Shown here: in pieces, positions 32,401 to 42,481 of the stretch
Layout of the letters: each line of letters begins with the position of its first letter
Position numbering within the stretch: position 1 is the stretch's first letter
Source: Adiantum capillus-veneris
Taxonomy: Eukaryota; Streptophyta; Polypodiopsida; Polypodiales; Pteridaceae
NCBI GenBank assembly: GCA_014529385.2
Contig: CM043965.1
Location: forward strand, 60,050,433 to 60,114,432
DNA: 64,000 nt
Direction of reading: 5' to 3'
Made by a program: the position numbers and the translations under genes
The notes under the pieces: generated by a model
Seen by the model: only the letters and a program-made list of their open reading frames with translations
The model's database searches: none
What the model was told of the DNA's origin: nothing

Positions 32401-33209
32401 CTAGTTGATGATAGCAAGGGCTGAATAGAATCTTCCACAAACACTACATCCCGTGAAACCAGAATACATTTTGTTTGTGGATGATACAAACCTATAACCT
32501 TTGCTTTCAGTACTATAACCAACAAAAATACATTTGACAGCCTTATCATCCAATTTTTTGCGATGTGTTTGTGGCACCAAAGCATATGCCAAACAGCCAA
32601 AAACACGCATGTGCTCAATAGAAGGATTTCTATCATGCCATGCTTCATATGGAGTAATAGACTGTATAGGACACATGTTTAGTACATAAGTGGCATAGAT
32701 GATGGCCTCAAGCCAAAAACAATGCGGCAAAGCTTGACTTTTGACCATACATCGTGCCATTTCCATGAGTGACCTGTTTTTCCTCTCAGCAACACCATTT
32801 TGCTCAGGTGTATAAGGCACTGTATATTGATGTTTTATCCCACGACTAGCCAGAAATGCATTAAATCCATGAGACATATACTCCCCCCCTCCATCAGAAC
32901 GGAGGGTGCCCATAGTACATTTTCAGCCATAGCGAGAAATTGTTTGAAGCACATAAGAACTTCGGACTTCTCTTTAAGCGGAAATATGAAAGTCACGAAG
33001 TAAAGGTAATTTCCCAAGCACGGAGTTTTCATGGGCCCACAAACATCACTATGTAGAAGCTGCAACCTGCATGTGGCCCGAACTGAACCATCCTTTGGAA
33101 ATTTAGAATGCTGCATCTTACCCAAAATACAGCCTTCACAAACATGTTTGACAGGTGCTTCAAGAGGCGGCAAGGAAGCAACCATATCAAATTCCTGCAA
33201 ATGCAACAA
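32401..33209 (-). pseudogene. Copia-2 integrase
   Basis: Two overlapping frames: 33209-32835 (CEGCILGKMQHSKF zinc finger end, HSDVCGPMKT with the first Asp) and 32913-32401 (LRSDGGGEYMSHGF with the second Asp; NGVAERKNRSLME with the Glu). The frame change lies near 32900. Confidence 0.83.
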
Positions 33210-33242
33210 ATTGGCAAAATTCAGATGACCAAAACATGCATG

Positions 33243-33692
33243 TCAAAGTTTTGCATTTGAAATAGCCCTTGAATCTGTAGCAGTATTTGTAAAATTTTGT
33301 CCACACTTGTCATACAAAGTGAGCTTATACAGCCCACCACACAAAAGCCCAGGTGCAACAATTTCAACACCAAAATTGAGATCATGAACTCTACATCTGT
33401 CATCCACAATTTTGACTACAAGTTCAAGTCTAGCAAGTGCGGATACAGACAAGAGATTCTTCTTGATCCCAGGTACATAAAGTGCATCAACAAGTGTGAA
33501 AGAACTGTCATTAGCAGCAATAAGCACAATCTTTTCAACTCCCTGAACCGGATAAGAGGCATTGTTGGCACAAGTGACTGGATTACCATGAGGGACAGAC
33601 TTGAGAGAGGTGAACAATTCACTATGTGAGGTATTGTGCTTTGTAGCACCACTGTCAAAATACCACACATGTGAATCTACAGCAACTGACAA
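33243..33692 (-). pseudogene. Copia-2 protease region
   Basis: 149 codons beginning with VWYFDSGATKHNT, the Copia retropepsin active site, followed by VTCANNASYP and VPGIKKNLLSVSALA. Downstream it runs into the integrase zinc finger in other frames. Confidence 0.85.
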
Positions 33693-33762
33693 TCATGCAT
33701 CTTGGACAACAGGATTGTAAGTGCACTCTACGCTAAGCCTCTTTGGCCTTCAACTTAGGACA

Positions 33763-34601
33763 CTACCTGATCAAGTGATCATTAGCTTTACAATAATGGC
33801 AACACATCTTCTTTTTTCCCTTATCACCAGAATTTCCAAATGAATTGGTGCCAGTAGAAGCATTAGGAACAGAAGTTTTTCCACTCGCAATAGAACCATA
33901 AGAAGTGGCTCCATTTCCTTTGAGAAGCAATAAATGCCTGTTCAATTGCACGATGTCTAGTCCTGTTTTTTCTGGAAAGTGACTCTTGCAACAGCAATGT
34001 GCATAATGCATCAAACTTGACAACTTCTGGATTTCCTTGGGTCATAATTCTCCAAGTACTAGCAAAAGTCTAGTAAGAATCTGGTAAGGCATCAAGAACA
34101 ATCTGCACAAGGGAACTATCTGAAATGACTTCACCTGCAGAAATAAGTTGTTCAATGATATCCTTGACACCAGCAAGAAAAGTTTTCATATCATCTTCCT
34201 CATGTATAATCTTCGACTCCAGCTCTTTACGAATCAAATAAATTTTAGTCTCATTGCGGCTTGTATCAAGACCTGCTAGAATATCCCAAGCTTGTTTTGC
34301 AGTTTTTGCTGAACGGATGTGAGGAACAATGGTGCACTTCACAGAAAATGAAATCAATGCATGAGCATGCGCATCCTTTACATCCCAACGAGCTTGTTCT
34401 ACCGTAGGCAAAACAACTCTAACAGCAACAATCCTTGTGCAAGACCTGCAACATCCTCAACATCGCCTACAACCTCAGAACCAAGACGTACTTTGACACA
34501 AGAACGTGTTGCATCATATAAGCCCACATAGGGTAATTGTCCACATCCAACCTGTCCTCAGCAACAAACATCTTGAAGACATCTGTGTTGTTGTCAGCCA
34601 T
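33763..34601 (-). pseudogene. Copia-2 gag
   Basis: Starts MADNNTDVFKMFVAEDRLDV at 34601. Frames 34411-34070 (SAKTAKQAWDILAGLDTSRN; IYLIRKELESKIIHEEDDM) and 34023-33763 (CCHYCKANDHLI, a zinc knuckle that ends at a stop before the fourth ligand) continue it. At least two frame changes are needed. Confidence 0.8.
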
Positions 34602-34690
34602 GGTAAATGCTCCACCTAATGTGAAGACTGCCCGAAAATAGGAGAAACAGAGACCCCATTTCTCAAACACGCAAAAGCTAGAATTGTCTT

Positions 34691-35477
34691 TCACAATTCA
34701 GGCTTCAAAATTCTCTTTTCCTTCCTTTCACAAGTCAAGCATGACTTGGAACACTGATTAACATCTTGTTGAATACTTGGCCATATATAACCTTCTTGCA
34801 AGACCTTATGCAACATGATATTCATAGCAAAATGGCCTCCACAAGATCCATCATGATTTTCTTCCAGGATTTTGTAAATTTCCTCTTTCCAAGGCACACA
34901 ACACAAAACCAAATCACCTCCTCTCATGTAAAGCACATCATCAAGAATTTTGTATTTCCCGACTTTCCTTATGAACGCATACTTTTGAGAAGATGGTAAA
35001 CCTTCAGGTAGAACACCTGTCAATAGAAAATCCACTTCCTTTGATAAGATTTCCCTCCCATGATATAAAGGAGCATCTGCATTTACCACAAACACACACG
35101 TGATCATCTCTTCGGCAGCATCATGAGCTTCTTCATTTAGAGACCTCTCAATATGCTGCAAACTCCATGATTCAAGCTTTTTGAGCAATGCTTTCACTTT
35201 GAAGCACAAGTTCTTCAGTTTAGGGTTCTTATTCTTCCATACTCCCAACACTTGCTTCACAACCAATAGAGTCTCCTTTAATTTGCAAGCGTTTAATTCC
35301 CAATTGTAAGAAAATATGCAAACCACCTTCAAGAGCCATGTATTCTGCTTCATTGTTACTTTTTGCATCAGGTTTTATCCCTTGCTTTCTCATAAGCTTC
35401 CCTTGTGCGTCATAAATGACAATGCCTCCTGAAGCAGCATCATGACTTCTTCGATAAGAACCATCAAAGGATAACAA
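34691..35477 (-). pseudogene. Gypsy-B second RNase H and integrase zinc finger
   Basis: 35477-35229 starts LSFDGSYRRSHDAASGGIVI with NNEAEYMALEGGL and LQIKGDS (RNase H Asp-Glu-Asp pattern). A frame change leads into 35368-34691, which carries VKQVLGVWKNKNPKLK and HIERSLNEEAHDAAEEM. The integrase finger follows (HDGSCGGH…CLTCERKEK). The frame stops at the junction with Copia-2, so no catalytic core follows. Confidence 0.82.
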
Positions 35478-35639
35478 TGAAGCATTAGAGATGGCAGAGT
35501 CTTGACTTCCTTTCTTCGCACCACCTCTTCTTTGACCAAAACTGGAGTATCCTTATAAGTAAGAAGATCTGGTAGGGTAGCGTGATTACTTTCTTCCACC
35601 AAAAAGGTGAACTGAAACTCTTGGAGCTCAATAACCCAC

Positions 35640-36901
35640 TTCATCAGTGTTTTTGATATATTTGAATTATTGAACAGCTGGGGAAGCAATGAATAATTGG
35701 TGAGAAAGGTGAATGACTTTTGCACAAGTAGTGTCTGAATTGTCTGCAAGCATAAACCATACTGGTCATCACCAATTCAATTTCAAAAAAATATCTTTCA
35801 TGAGGAGTCTTCACTCTGCTAGTATAATGAACAAGCTTCATATACTAAGATTCCTTCCCCATTTGCAATAACATATCTCCAATAGCATCATCTCCCACTG
35901 ATGGGTTGACATAAAACTCCTTTTCCCAATCAGGAGCTTGCATAATAGGTAACATACTCAAAACTTCTTTAACTTGGTCAAAAACATCGTCACAGTCACG
36001 AGACCACTCTACGGGATCATTCTTAACTGTTTGTTGCAATGGATACAACAACTGTGATGCCAAAGGTATGAAACAAGATAGATATTTAACTTTTTGTATG
36101 AAAGTGGAAAACTATATGGTATCTTTTGGAGATGATAGTAACAGCAAAGCCTCCACTTTCTCTGGATTTGATTCAATCCCATTTGTTGAAATTACATGCC
36201 CAAGAAGCTTCACCTGTGGCTATGCCAAATGACATTTTTTGAGATTTAGCTGACCCCCCCATTCATCATACCTTGCAAAATTCATTTCAAGATTTTGAAC
36301 ATGCTCTTTTCTTGAACTGTATACACAAAAATCATCTATGAATCCTTTGAAAAACTTCCCAAGGAACAGGGTAAGGGCCCAATCTACTTTTCTTTAAAAA
36401 GCTCCTGGCCCATTTGTTAACCGAAAAGGAAGGCAACAAAAGCAGAAACAACCCCATGGCATGATAAAAGTAGTCATTTTCCGGTCTTCAGGAGCAAGGA
36501 TAAGTTGAAAGTATCCTAAATACCCATCACAGACATTGTATCTCTCAAAACTAGCCACTACATCTAATAATTGATCAATGAAAGGCAAAGGGTAAGGATC
36601 TTTATTGGTCACCACATTCAGTGGCTTGTAATTCAACACGAACTCTCCAACACCCGTCTTTCTTTGGGGGAACTACTACATGACTCACCCATTGAGCATT
36701 ATCCACTGGTGCAATGAACCCTGCATCCAAAAGCTTATGCAGTTCTTCCTTTAAGGCATTCATCTGCTCCTTGTCCATCCTCCTTAACTTATGTCTGATT
36801 GGTTTTGCCCCTTCAACTAGCTCAATCTTCACGCGATCCCCAACAAAACCCCTTATTTCTTGATATGAGGTAATGAAAATAGTTGGAAACCTGTCCAACA
36901 T
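35640..36901 (-). pseudogene. Gypsy-B reverse transcriptase and first RNase H
   Basis: 36901-36602 holds the RT start (AGFIAPVDNAQWVSHVVVPP, then KKDGCWRV). A frameshift at about 36620 leads to LNYKPLNVVTNKDPYPLPF, then RKMTTFIMPWG (36639-36394). The catalytic FIDDFCVYS lies near 36330. RNase H follows (YVNPSVGDDAIG; KLVHYTSRVKTPHERYF). Stops and shifts throughout. Confidence 0.82.
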
Positions 36902-37079
36902 TGCTAATTACTCCTTTCTCTCTCCTTGTATCAAATGAGTACTCATCATATTTTCAATCAACTCTTTCTTCATTGGCAATTCCTGTTTAGGTTGCATCAA
37001 CTCTTCAAGTTTCTTTAAACAGCTTGAAGAATTTATATTCCTTGGTATTTGCAAAACTTCACTAAGTTTTTTTTGTTCC

Positions 37080-37600
37080 TCATCCAACAACAAGAATGAC
37101 ACCACCCTCATCACTGGAACTTGAAGTGGTGCTAATTTCTGAGTCTTCAGAACTATCATCACTGGTAGTTTCGAACTCATCATTCTCATTCACATCTTCA
37201 AGTGCCATAGGTTGTTTGGTAGTCATATCAAACACTTTCTTTTCACCCTTCTTGCCATGCACACCGATTGTGCCCTTGCCCAATCTTGCACGACACCAAC
37301 AGCTCTCAACCAAGGTCATCCCAGAATGAGAGGGAAGGCTCCCAGACTAGCTGGCATCACATGAAAGTTCACCATAACCTTCACGCTAAAGACTTCAACT
37401 TCCAAATTCTTCATCATTCCCAAACATTTCACTTTAGAATGGTTTGCTAGACGAATCCAAATCCCAGACTTCCGCATGTAATGAGACCCAGTCTCTTCAC
37501 ACATGACTGTGTGATCACAGCACCTCGATCAATGTAGGCTTCTCCCATGCCCACACCTTTGTGCCAAGAATTCACCACAGGACAGATGTTGGGTATCTTA
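37080..37600 (-). pseudogene. Gypsy-B protease and acidic linker
   Basis: MGEAYIDRGAVITQSCVKRL carries a retropepsin loop in which the usual D-T/S-G is D-R-G, likely inactive. After a frame change, MPASLGAFPLILG and, further on, an acidic Ser/Glu/Asp-rich linker (DDSSEDSEISTTSSSSDEGG) follow. The protease frame is fused upstream, in phase, to integrase sequence of Gypsy-A. Confidence 0.72.
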
Positions 37601-38307
37601 CCAAGTTGTAGTACCTTGGCTTCATGCCGAAGAATAGCTTCGGGTTGCAGCACCTCTTCTTGGTCTTCAAATTCGGGAGGGTTTTCAATAATTGGTTCAC
37701 TTGGTGGCTCTCCTTTGTAGGGCATGAGTAGGCTCACATGAAAAGCAATGTGTATGAGACAACAATTGGGCAACTTGAGTTGGTAGGCCGTCTCATTAAT
37801 AGGCTTCAAAATTTGGAAAGGACCATAGTATCTTTTTGCTAGCTTAGCATAATACTTTTGATGGCCCGTACGATTTTCTCTCGTGGTTTGCCTCAATCGA
37901 GCCTTAGGAAACTTAAGCAAGACCCAATCATTTTCTTTGAATGTTAAGGCCCTTTTGTGCTTATCAGCAGTAGTTTTTTGCCTTTGTTGAGAGATGGATA
38001 TAGCCTCCTTAATATTTTGAAAAGATTCTTGTAGGTCACAGCTATACTCATCGGGAGCGAATATCTTCCCATGTACTTTGAGTAGCAAGGGACTTTTAGG
38101 TCTTTCCTCAATGATCTCAAAAGGTGCTTTTCCCGTAGAAGTATGTACAGTATTATTGTAGGCATACTCTACAAGAGGTAAGTATTTCTCCCATTGTGAG
38201 CGTTGATCTACTTTTGTAACATAAGTCTTTAGTAGATTGAGTATTGTAAGATTGGCTATCTCACTTTGGCCATCCGTTTGTGGGTGATAGGCTAAAGAGA
38301 AATTCAA
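37447..38307 (-). pseudogene. Chimeric ORF: Gypsy-A integrase end fused to Gypsy-B protease
   Basis: 286 open codons. Residues 1-235 or so are a Ty3/Gypsy integrase C-terminal half: AYHPQTDGQSEIANLTI (core Glu), KRYYGPFQILKPINETAYQL (GPY/F module), HVSLLMPYKG and the start of a chromodomain (EAILRHEAKVL). Without a stop the frame continues into a different element's protease (CPVVNSWHKGVGMGEAYIDR). Upstream of 38307 the integrase core continues in another frame (TSIVTDRDPRMTSNFWKGLF). The fusion is a by-product of rearrangement; no function is implied. Confidence 0.75.
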
Positions 38308-38857
38308 TCTTTCCTAGATTTTCAAAGAGACCTTTCCAAAAGTTGCTGGTCATTCTAGGATCTCTATCTGTCACGATGGATGTTGGTAATCTATGGTGTT
38401 TGAAAATGTGAGATATGAAGAGACTTTCCATTTGGTGTGCCTTAATAGTATTTTTGGTTAATTAAACTTATGTGTTTACTTAGTGTATGCTTTGGAAATT
38501 CAAAACCTTAGTTGCTAATCCTCTTAGCCTTTGAAAATAGGCACTTAAGTATCATCACCCGCGGCTCGAATTGGTTAATTATAGAGAGTAGTGGAGTGAG
38601 TCTAACATAGTGAAGTTGCCGAGGGATAGCTCCTTTCAGAATTCTTATGGTTCAGTAATGGTAAAGCCATAGGAAAGTCTAAAAAGACTCCATTATTAAG
38701 ACCAAATCTCCTGAGGTGTGCACCATATCCCACAGAGTGGGCTCAACAAAACCGATATTAGATCCCAGTCCCACTCACCCTGATATAATTAACAAAATCA
38801 ACCATTAATAGGCTACTTAAGGACCTCTCTTCTAAGGCAATAAAAGAGAAACCAAAT

Positions 38858-38869
38858 GCTTTGATACCA
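38858..38869 (-). other. Gypsy-A primer-binding site
   Basis: The minus strand reads TGGTATCAAAGC, one mismatch to the Met-tRNA site, one base from the LTR. Confidence 0.8.
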
Positions 38870-40521
38870 ATGTAATGGAAATGGCCTATGAACTTTGAGA
38901 GTAGCGGAATTAGGAAATTAGATGAAGCACTTTTGTGAGATTACTTTGTGAGCATAGCGTGTGAACTTCATTGATGGTAGCAACATAAACATGGGTACTT
39001 AGTTAACTTGGCATGAACAATACTTTTACAAGAGAGAGAGTTCAGAGAACATGACAATAGTTGAGGACCGGATTCATATGGAGCCGGTCCCCCCTCCAAT
39101 AGGCATTTGTATTATAGTTTCTCCCATCAAGAGAGACTTGGTACAATACAATCTTTGTGTCCTTGAGACCTAGGTGATGCAATGAAGATGGAAAGCTTCA
39201 TGCATCACAAACATAACATAAACTTTGTAGAAAGCATTAACTACCCCAAGCCTCAGTCCCAAGGCCTCAAACACCTTCGAAGGTGGAGAGAGCTAGTGGG
39301 GAATGAGGATAGGGAAGAGGAAGAAGAAACATTCCATACGAGAAAGAAATAGTTCCTCACTTATCATCACTCTTCTTGCTAGCATACATAATAGCATAGT
39401 AATGAAGATGGAGAAGATGGCAAGCTTAAGCATTGAAGCATGTCTCTTGATTGGATTTGCATTCCATATCCAAGAGTGTTGGTGTAGCCTCTCACTTATC
39501 ACAATCTTGGAGAAGGATGTGGAGTTTCTCAACTTTCACCAAGTGATAATGAATCCACAAAATGAGAGTGTGTGTGTGTTGTGTATATCCCCCCAGCACC
39601 CCCCTTGCTTTCTTGGGGCGAGTTGTAGCTTTTCCACATGCTTCAAGCTCATTGGACCCCTCTATCCCTAGCCAATCACATGCAACATTCATTCAAGTCA
39701 CATGGGTAGTCTTTTGACAAGTGTCCTCCTTACCCCTTAGAGAGAGAGAGAGAGCTTAAAAATATCTAGATATTTGTTGGATGGATCTAGAAGCTCATTG
39801 GACCCCTCTTTAGCCCAATCAATATTATTCAAGCAAACCATGTGGTAAAGCATAGGGAGAGTTTGACATGTGTCCTATGTGTCCTTTGAGAAAAGGGGTG
39901 CCCTTTGGGTGAGTGGAAGGTTAAGTCAAAGATTCTCCTAACTTTGGGACTTTCATGCATAGGAATATTCTCAAGCACCTTCCTCATTAAGTTTGTAGGG
40001 TCTCTTTTTGACTCAAGCACCTTACCCCCCCCATGCATGGGAAGCTTCTCAAGCACCTTCCTCATTAAGTTTGTAGGGTATCTTTTTGACTCAAGCACCT
40101 TACCCCCCATGCATGGGAAGCTTCTCAAGGGCCTTCCTCATTAAGTATGACAAGCACCTCAAGTACCTTAGTCATCAAGCATGACAAGCACCTCAAGCAC
40201 CTTAGTCATCAAGCACGCACCTTAGTCATCAAGCATGACAAGCACCTCAAGCTTAGGTTGGGTTCCCACCTCGAGCTCAGCCCTAGCTTGCCTAAGGTCA
40301 AAGGACTTTTAACACTAACAATTGGAGGTCTTTAATGAAAATAACCCTAAGGTCTTTTAAGCTCCATTAGTTAACCTTGGTCTTTGACAGACCATCTCTC
40401 ATTTAAACCCCTTTACCATTGGCCCCGTGTTGAGATAGATCCGTAAGCACATGTCTATATTCTAACCCTTGTTCCGTTTATTATCCCACATTAAATGATC
40501 ATTTTAATATGAGAAAATCAT

Positions 40522-40801
40522 TGTAGACATGTAGTAGTGTTAGTGTGTATACGCGCTTCACCAGGGGCACTTTTCTCCTAGTGGGTTTTTCCCCTCGGAC
40601 ATCTGGTGTGAAAGGACACCTTATCTCTTAGGGTCTCATATAAGCTTTGTAGCTCTGAGTTTGTATATACTCTATTATTCTAATACAGAGAGATAGACTA
40701 CAGAGATCTCGTACGCAAGCTCTGTGTCTTCTCCTTCTCCCATCTTCTTCCTACTCTGAGTTGTTATCTTCCTTCTGTTTCTTGTTTCATCATCTTCAAC
40801 A
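40522..40801 (+). repeat. Copia-4 5' LTR
   Basis: Starts TGTAGACATG and ends CTTCAACA. By eye it is identical over 280 bp to the Copia-3 5' LTR (48304-48583). It contains CTCATATAAGC, a TATA-like box. Confidence 0.95.
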
Positions 40802-40803
40802 AT

Positions 40804-40815
40804 TGGTATCAGAGC
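40804..40815 (+). other. Copia-4 primer-binding site
   Basis: TGGTATCAGAGC, two bases after the LTR. Confidence 0.93.
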
Positions 40816-41185
40816 AAGGTGATTTCCAGAGCCTCTACTTGTGTTTTCGCGTCCGCACGCGCAATCGCAGTTTTCAGGCAATTTTCGGAAAATTTGCTCG
40901 TGGGAGCATCCTCGACGTTCCGAGAGTATTCTCAGCAGGTGATCTGCGGTTTTACCCCCCTTTTGAAGCCGTTCGAGCCCTCAAAATTTTGTTCTGAGTA
41001 GCGTAGTAGAAGTTACTTTTCGGAGGCGTTTAGATCAAGAGGGTGTGCTTTTTGACAGATTTTCTTCAGGTAAACAGTTCTTTTGGGAAGCAGCTTGTCT
41101 TAGCTTTGTGCTGAGATTTTGTGTAGAGTTTTGCTTGGATTGGAGAGGAGATTTGTGAATCTCTTGGAGGTTCTTTTTCTCTCTT

Positions 41186-42118
41186 GTGTCCATCCACAAT
41201 ATGGCTCAATCTACGGAGAAAGAGATTTTTGGTGCGTTTACATCTGAAGACAAATTGGATGGTACCAACTATTCTCTTTGGTCTTTTATGGCCAACAATG
41301 TTTTGGTTGGTAAAGGATTGTGGGATTATGTATCTGAAGATGAAGTTCATCCAGGTAGCATTGCACCTGCCACGCCTGGTCGTGGTGCAGGTGTTGGTGC
41401 AGGACCCTCACAAGTCACTCCAGAGCAAAAGAGATGGGATACTAAAGATGCACAAGCTATGGCTGTGATTGCCTTAACCATAAAGAGGACAATCACACCA
41501 CATATCAGATCTTGCAGAACTTCTGAGGATGCTTGGAACACTCTACAAGCTATGTTTCGAGGAAGAAATTCTGCCAGAATAGAGTTTTTGAAGAAACAAC
41601 TTGACAAAATACAAATGGACGAAGGTGACGATATCGTCGAGCATCTTACAAAAATCAGGGATCTTAAAGAGCAATTGCTTAGCATTGATGAAGTGATTCC
41701 AGAGAAGGACTTGGTTTCCAAAACACTCAATTCACTACCACCATCTTATTTGACTTTTCAGACTTCTTTGACTCTGTCTTTGCGAGCTAATCCTGAGCCT
41801 CTTCATTTTGAAGAGTTAGTGGCTTTGCTATTGCAGGAGGATCAATCACATAAGAACAAGTCTTTACAGGTGGATGGTATGGATCATGATCTTGTTGTAC
41901 ATAACAAAAACAAGGGTAAAGAGAGTGCTCATCACTCCAAGTCTGGTGCAGGACAGTCTTCAGAGAAGTCTAAAGGTGATTCCGACAAGTCCAAGAAGAA
42001 AGGTAAATGTCGCTACTGCAAGAAACTTGGTCACTACATTAGTGAGTGTAAAAAGCGAATTACTAAAGAAAAGTTTGAAGCTTTCCGAAAAGCTTTGGGC
42101 TTACTCTCATACACATGA
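41186..42118 (+). CDS. gag: Copia-4 Gag with a short pol-derived tail
   Basis: 310 codons, fully open, the cleanest coding sequence in the window. I keep the first Met (MSIHNMAQSTEKEIFGAF); the sixth codon ATG is the Met equivalent to the family start MAQST. Residues about 25-240 are the Copia gag core (NYSLWSFMANNVLV; SLPPSYLTFQTSLTLS). A basic/serine-rich linker leads to an intact zinc knuckle, CRYCKKLGHYISEC (about 276-289). After KKRITKEK the frame passes into FEAFRKALGLLSYT, the C-terminus of RNase H in Copia-3. It would assemble particles and package RNA. The in-frame join gives Gag a natural stop, so it could still be a usable structural protein. Confidence 0.88.
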   Translation: MSIHNMAQSTEKEIFGAFTSEDKLDGTNYSLWSFMANNVLVGKGLWDYVSEDEVHPGSIAPATPGRGAGVGAGPSQVTPEQKRWDTKDAQAMAVIALTIKRTITPHIRSCRTSEDAWNTLQAMFRGRNSARIEFLKKQLDKIQMDEGDDIVEHLTKIRDLKEQLLSIDEVIPEKDLVSKTLNSLPPSYLTFQTSLTLSLRANPEPLHFEELVALLLQEDQSHKNKSLQVDGMDHDLVVHNKNKGKESAHHSKSGAGQSSEKSKGDSDKSKKKGKCRYCKKLGHYISECKKRITKEKFEAFRKALGLLSYT

Positions 42119-42165
42119 TGATCTGCTACCTTGTACGGATTCACACTATCACTATAGGGGGGATT

Positions 42166-42445
42166 TGTAGACATGTAGTAGTGTTAGTGTGTATACGCAC
42201 TTCACCAGGGGCACTTTTCTCCCACTGGGTTTTTCCCCTTGGACATCTGGTGTGAAAGGACACCTTATCTCCTAGGGTTTCATATAAGCTTTGTAGCTTT
42301 GAGTTTGTATATACTCTATTTATTCTAATACAGAGAGATAGACTACAGAGATCTCGTACACAAGCTCTGTGTCTTCTCCTTCTCCATCTTCTTCCTACTC
42401 TGAGTTGTTGTCTTCCTTCTGTTTCCTGTTTCATCATCTTCAACA
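42166..42445 (+). repeat. Copia-4 3' LTR
   Basis: Differs from its own 5' LTR at about a dozen positions. It shares several of these differences with the Copia-3 3' LTR: CCCACT for CCTAGT, CTTCTCCATC for CTTCTCCCATC, TTTCCTG for TTTCTTG. Confidence 0.95.
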
Positions 42446-42481
42446 ATCATTTGGGTTGGTTAGATGCTAGATTTAATGACA

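Larger units (their letters stand above)
30170..34697 (-). mobile_element. Copia-2: Ty1/Copia element lacking its 5' LTR
   Basis: On the minus strand gag (ATG 34601), protease, integrase, RT and RNase H are followed by a purine tract (GAGGGGGGATT) and a 3' LTR ending at 30457. On the gag side the sequence switches at about 34695 to a Gypsy integrase fragment (Gypsy-B) with no LTR or primer site between, so the 5' end was lost by deletion or recombination. It is related to Copia-3: both share VTCANNASYP and VPGIKKNLLS and end in FRKALGLL. The outer LTR end near 30170 is approximate. Confidence 0.85.
34691..37600 (-). mobile_element. Gypsy-B: Tat-like Ty3/Gypsy fragment with extra RNase H
   Basis: Minus-strand order: protease (about 37600-37320), acidic linker (37319-37080), RT (36901-36070), first RNase H (36063-35640), second RNase H (35480-35060), integrase zinc finger (to 34691). 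Gag, LTRs and the integrase core are absent. It is cut on the right by Gypsy-A sequence (about 37600) and on the left by Copia-2 (about 34695). The second, archaeal-type RNase H before integrase is typical of the plant Tat lineage (Ogre/Retand type); that assignment is from domain order, not phylogeny. Confidence 0.8.
40522..42445 (+). mobile_element. Copia-4: gag-only deletion derivative of the Copia-3 family
   Basis: 1,924 bp with 280-bp LTRs (40522-40801, 42166-42445), perfect target duplication ATCAT (40517-40521, 42446-42450), Met-tRNA primer site (40804-40815), purine tract (42156-42165) and one open gag gene. Relative to Copia-3 it lacks 3,263 bp (Copia-3 positions 49856-53118). The breakpoint lies in GAAAAG, present at both ends in Copia-3. 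It keeps everything needed in cis for mobilisation plus its own gag, but no protease, integrase or RT. Confidence 0.95.
37600..42481 (-). mobile_element. Gypsy-A: internally deleted chromovirus-like element
   Basis: Minus strand from the right: LTR starting TGTCATTAAATC at 42481 and ending at 38871 (interrupted by Copia-4), primer site 38858-38869 (TGGTATCAAAGC), 5' leader to about 38450, then directly integrase core and C-terminus (38445-37600). Gag to integrase N-terminus is missing. The leader, primer site and LTR match Gypsy-C (54187-56177), so this is the same family with a deletion joining the leader to integrase. The 3' end runs into Gypsy-B protease with no 3' LTR. On the right it interrupts a LINE. 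Confidence 0.8.
38871..42481 (-). repeat. Gypsy-A 5' LTR, split by Copia-4
   Basis: About 1.68 kb after removing Copia-4. It matches 54582-56177, including GAGAAAATCATTTGGGTTGG across the Copia-4 site and a terminal GATTTAATGACA versus GATTTTATAACA. It contains AGCACCTCAAG-type short tandem repeats (about 39960-40260). Confidence 0.85.
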
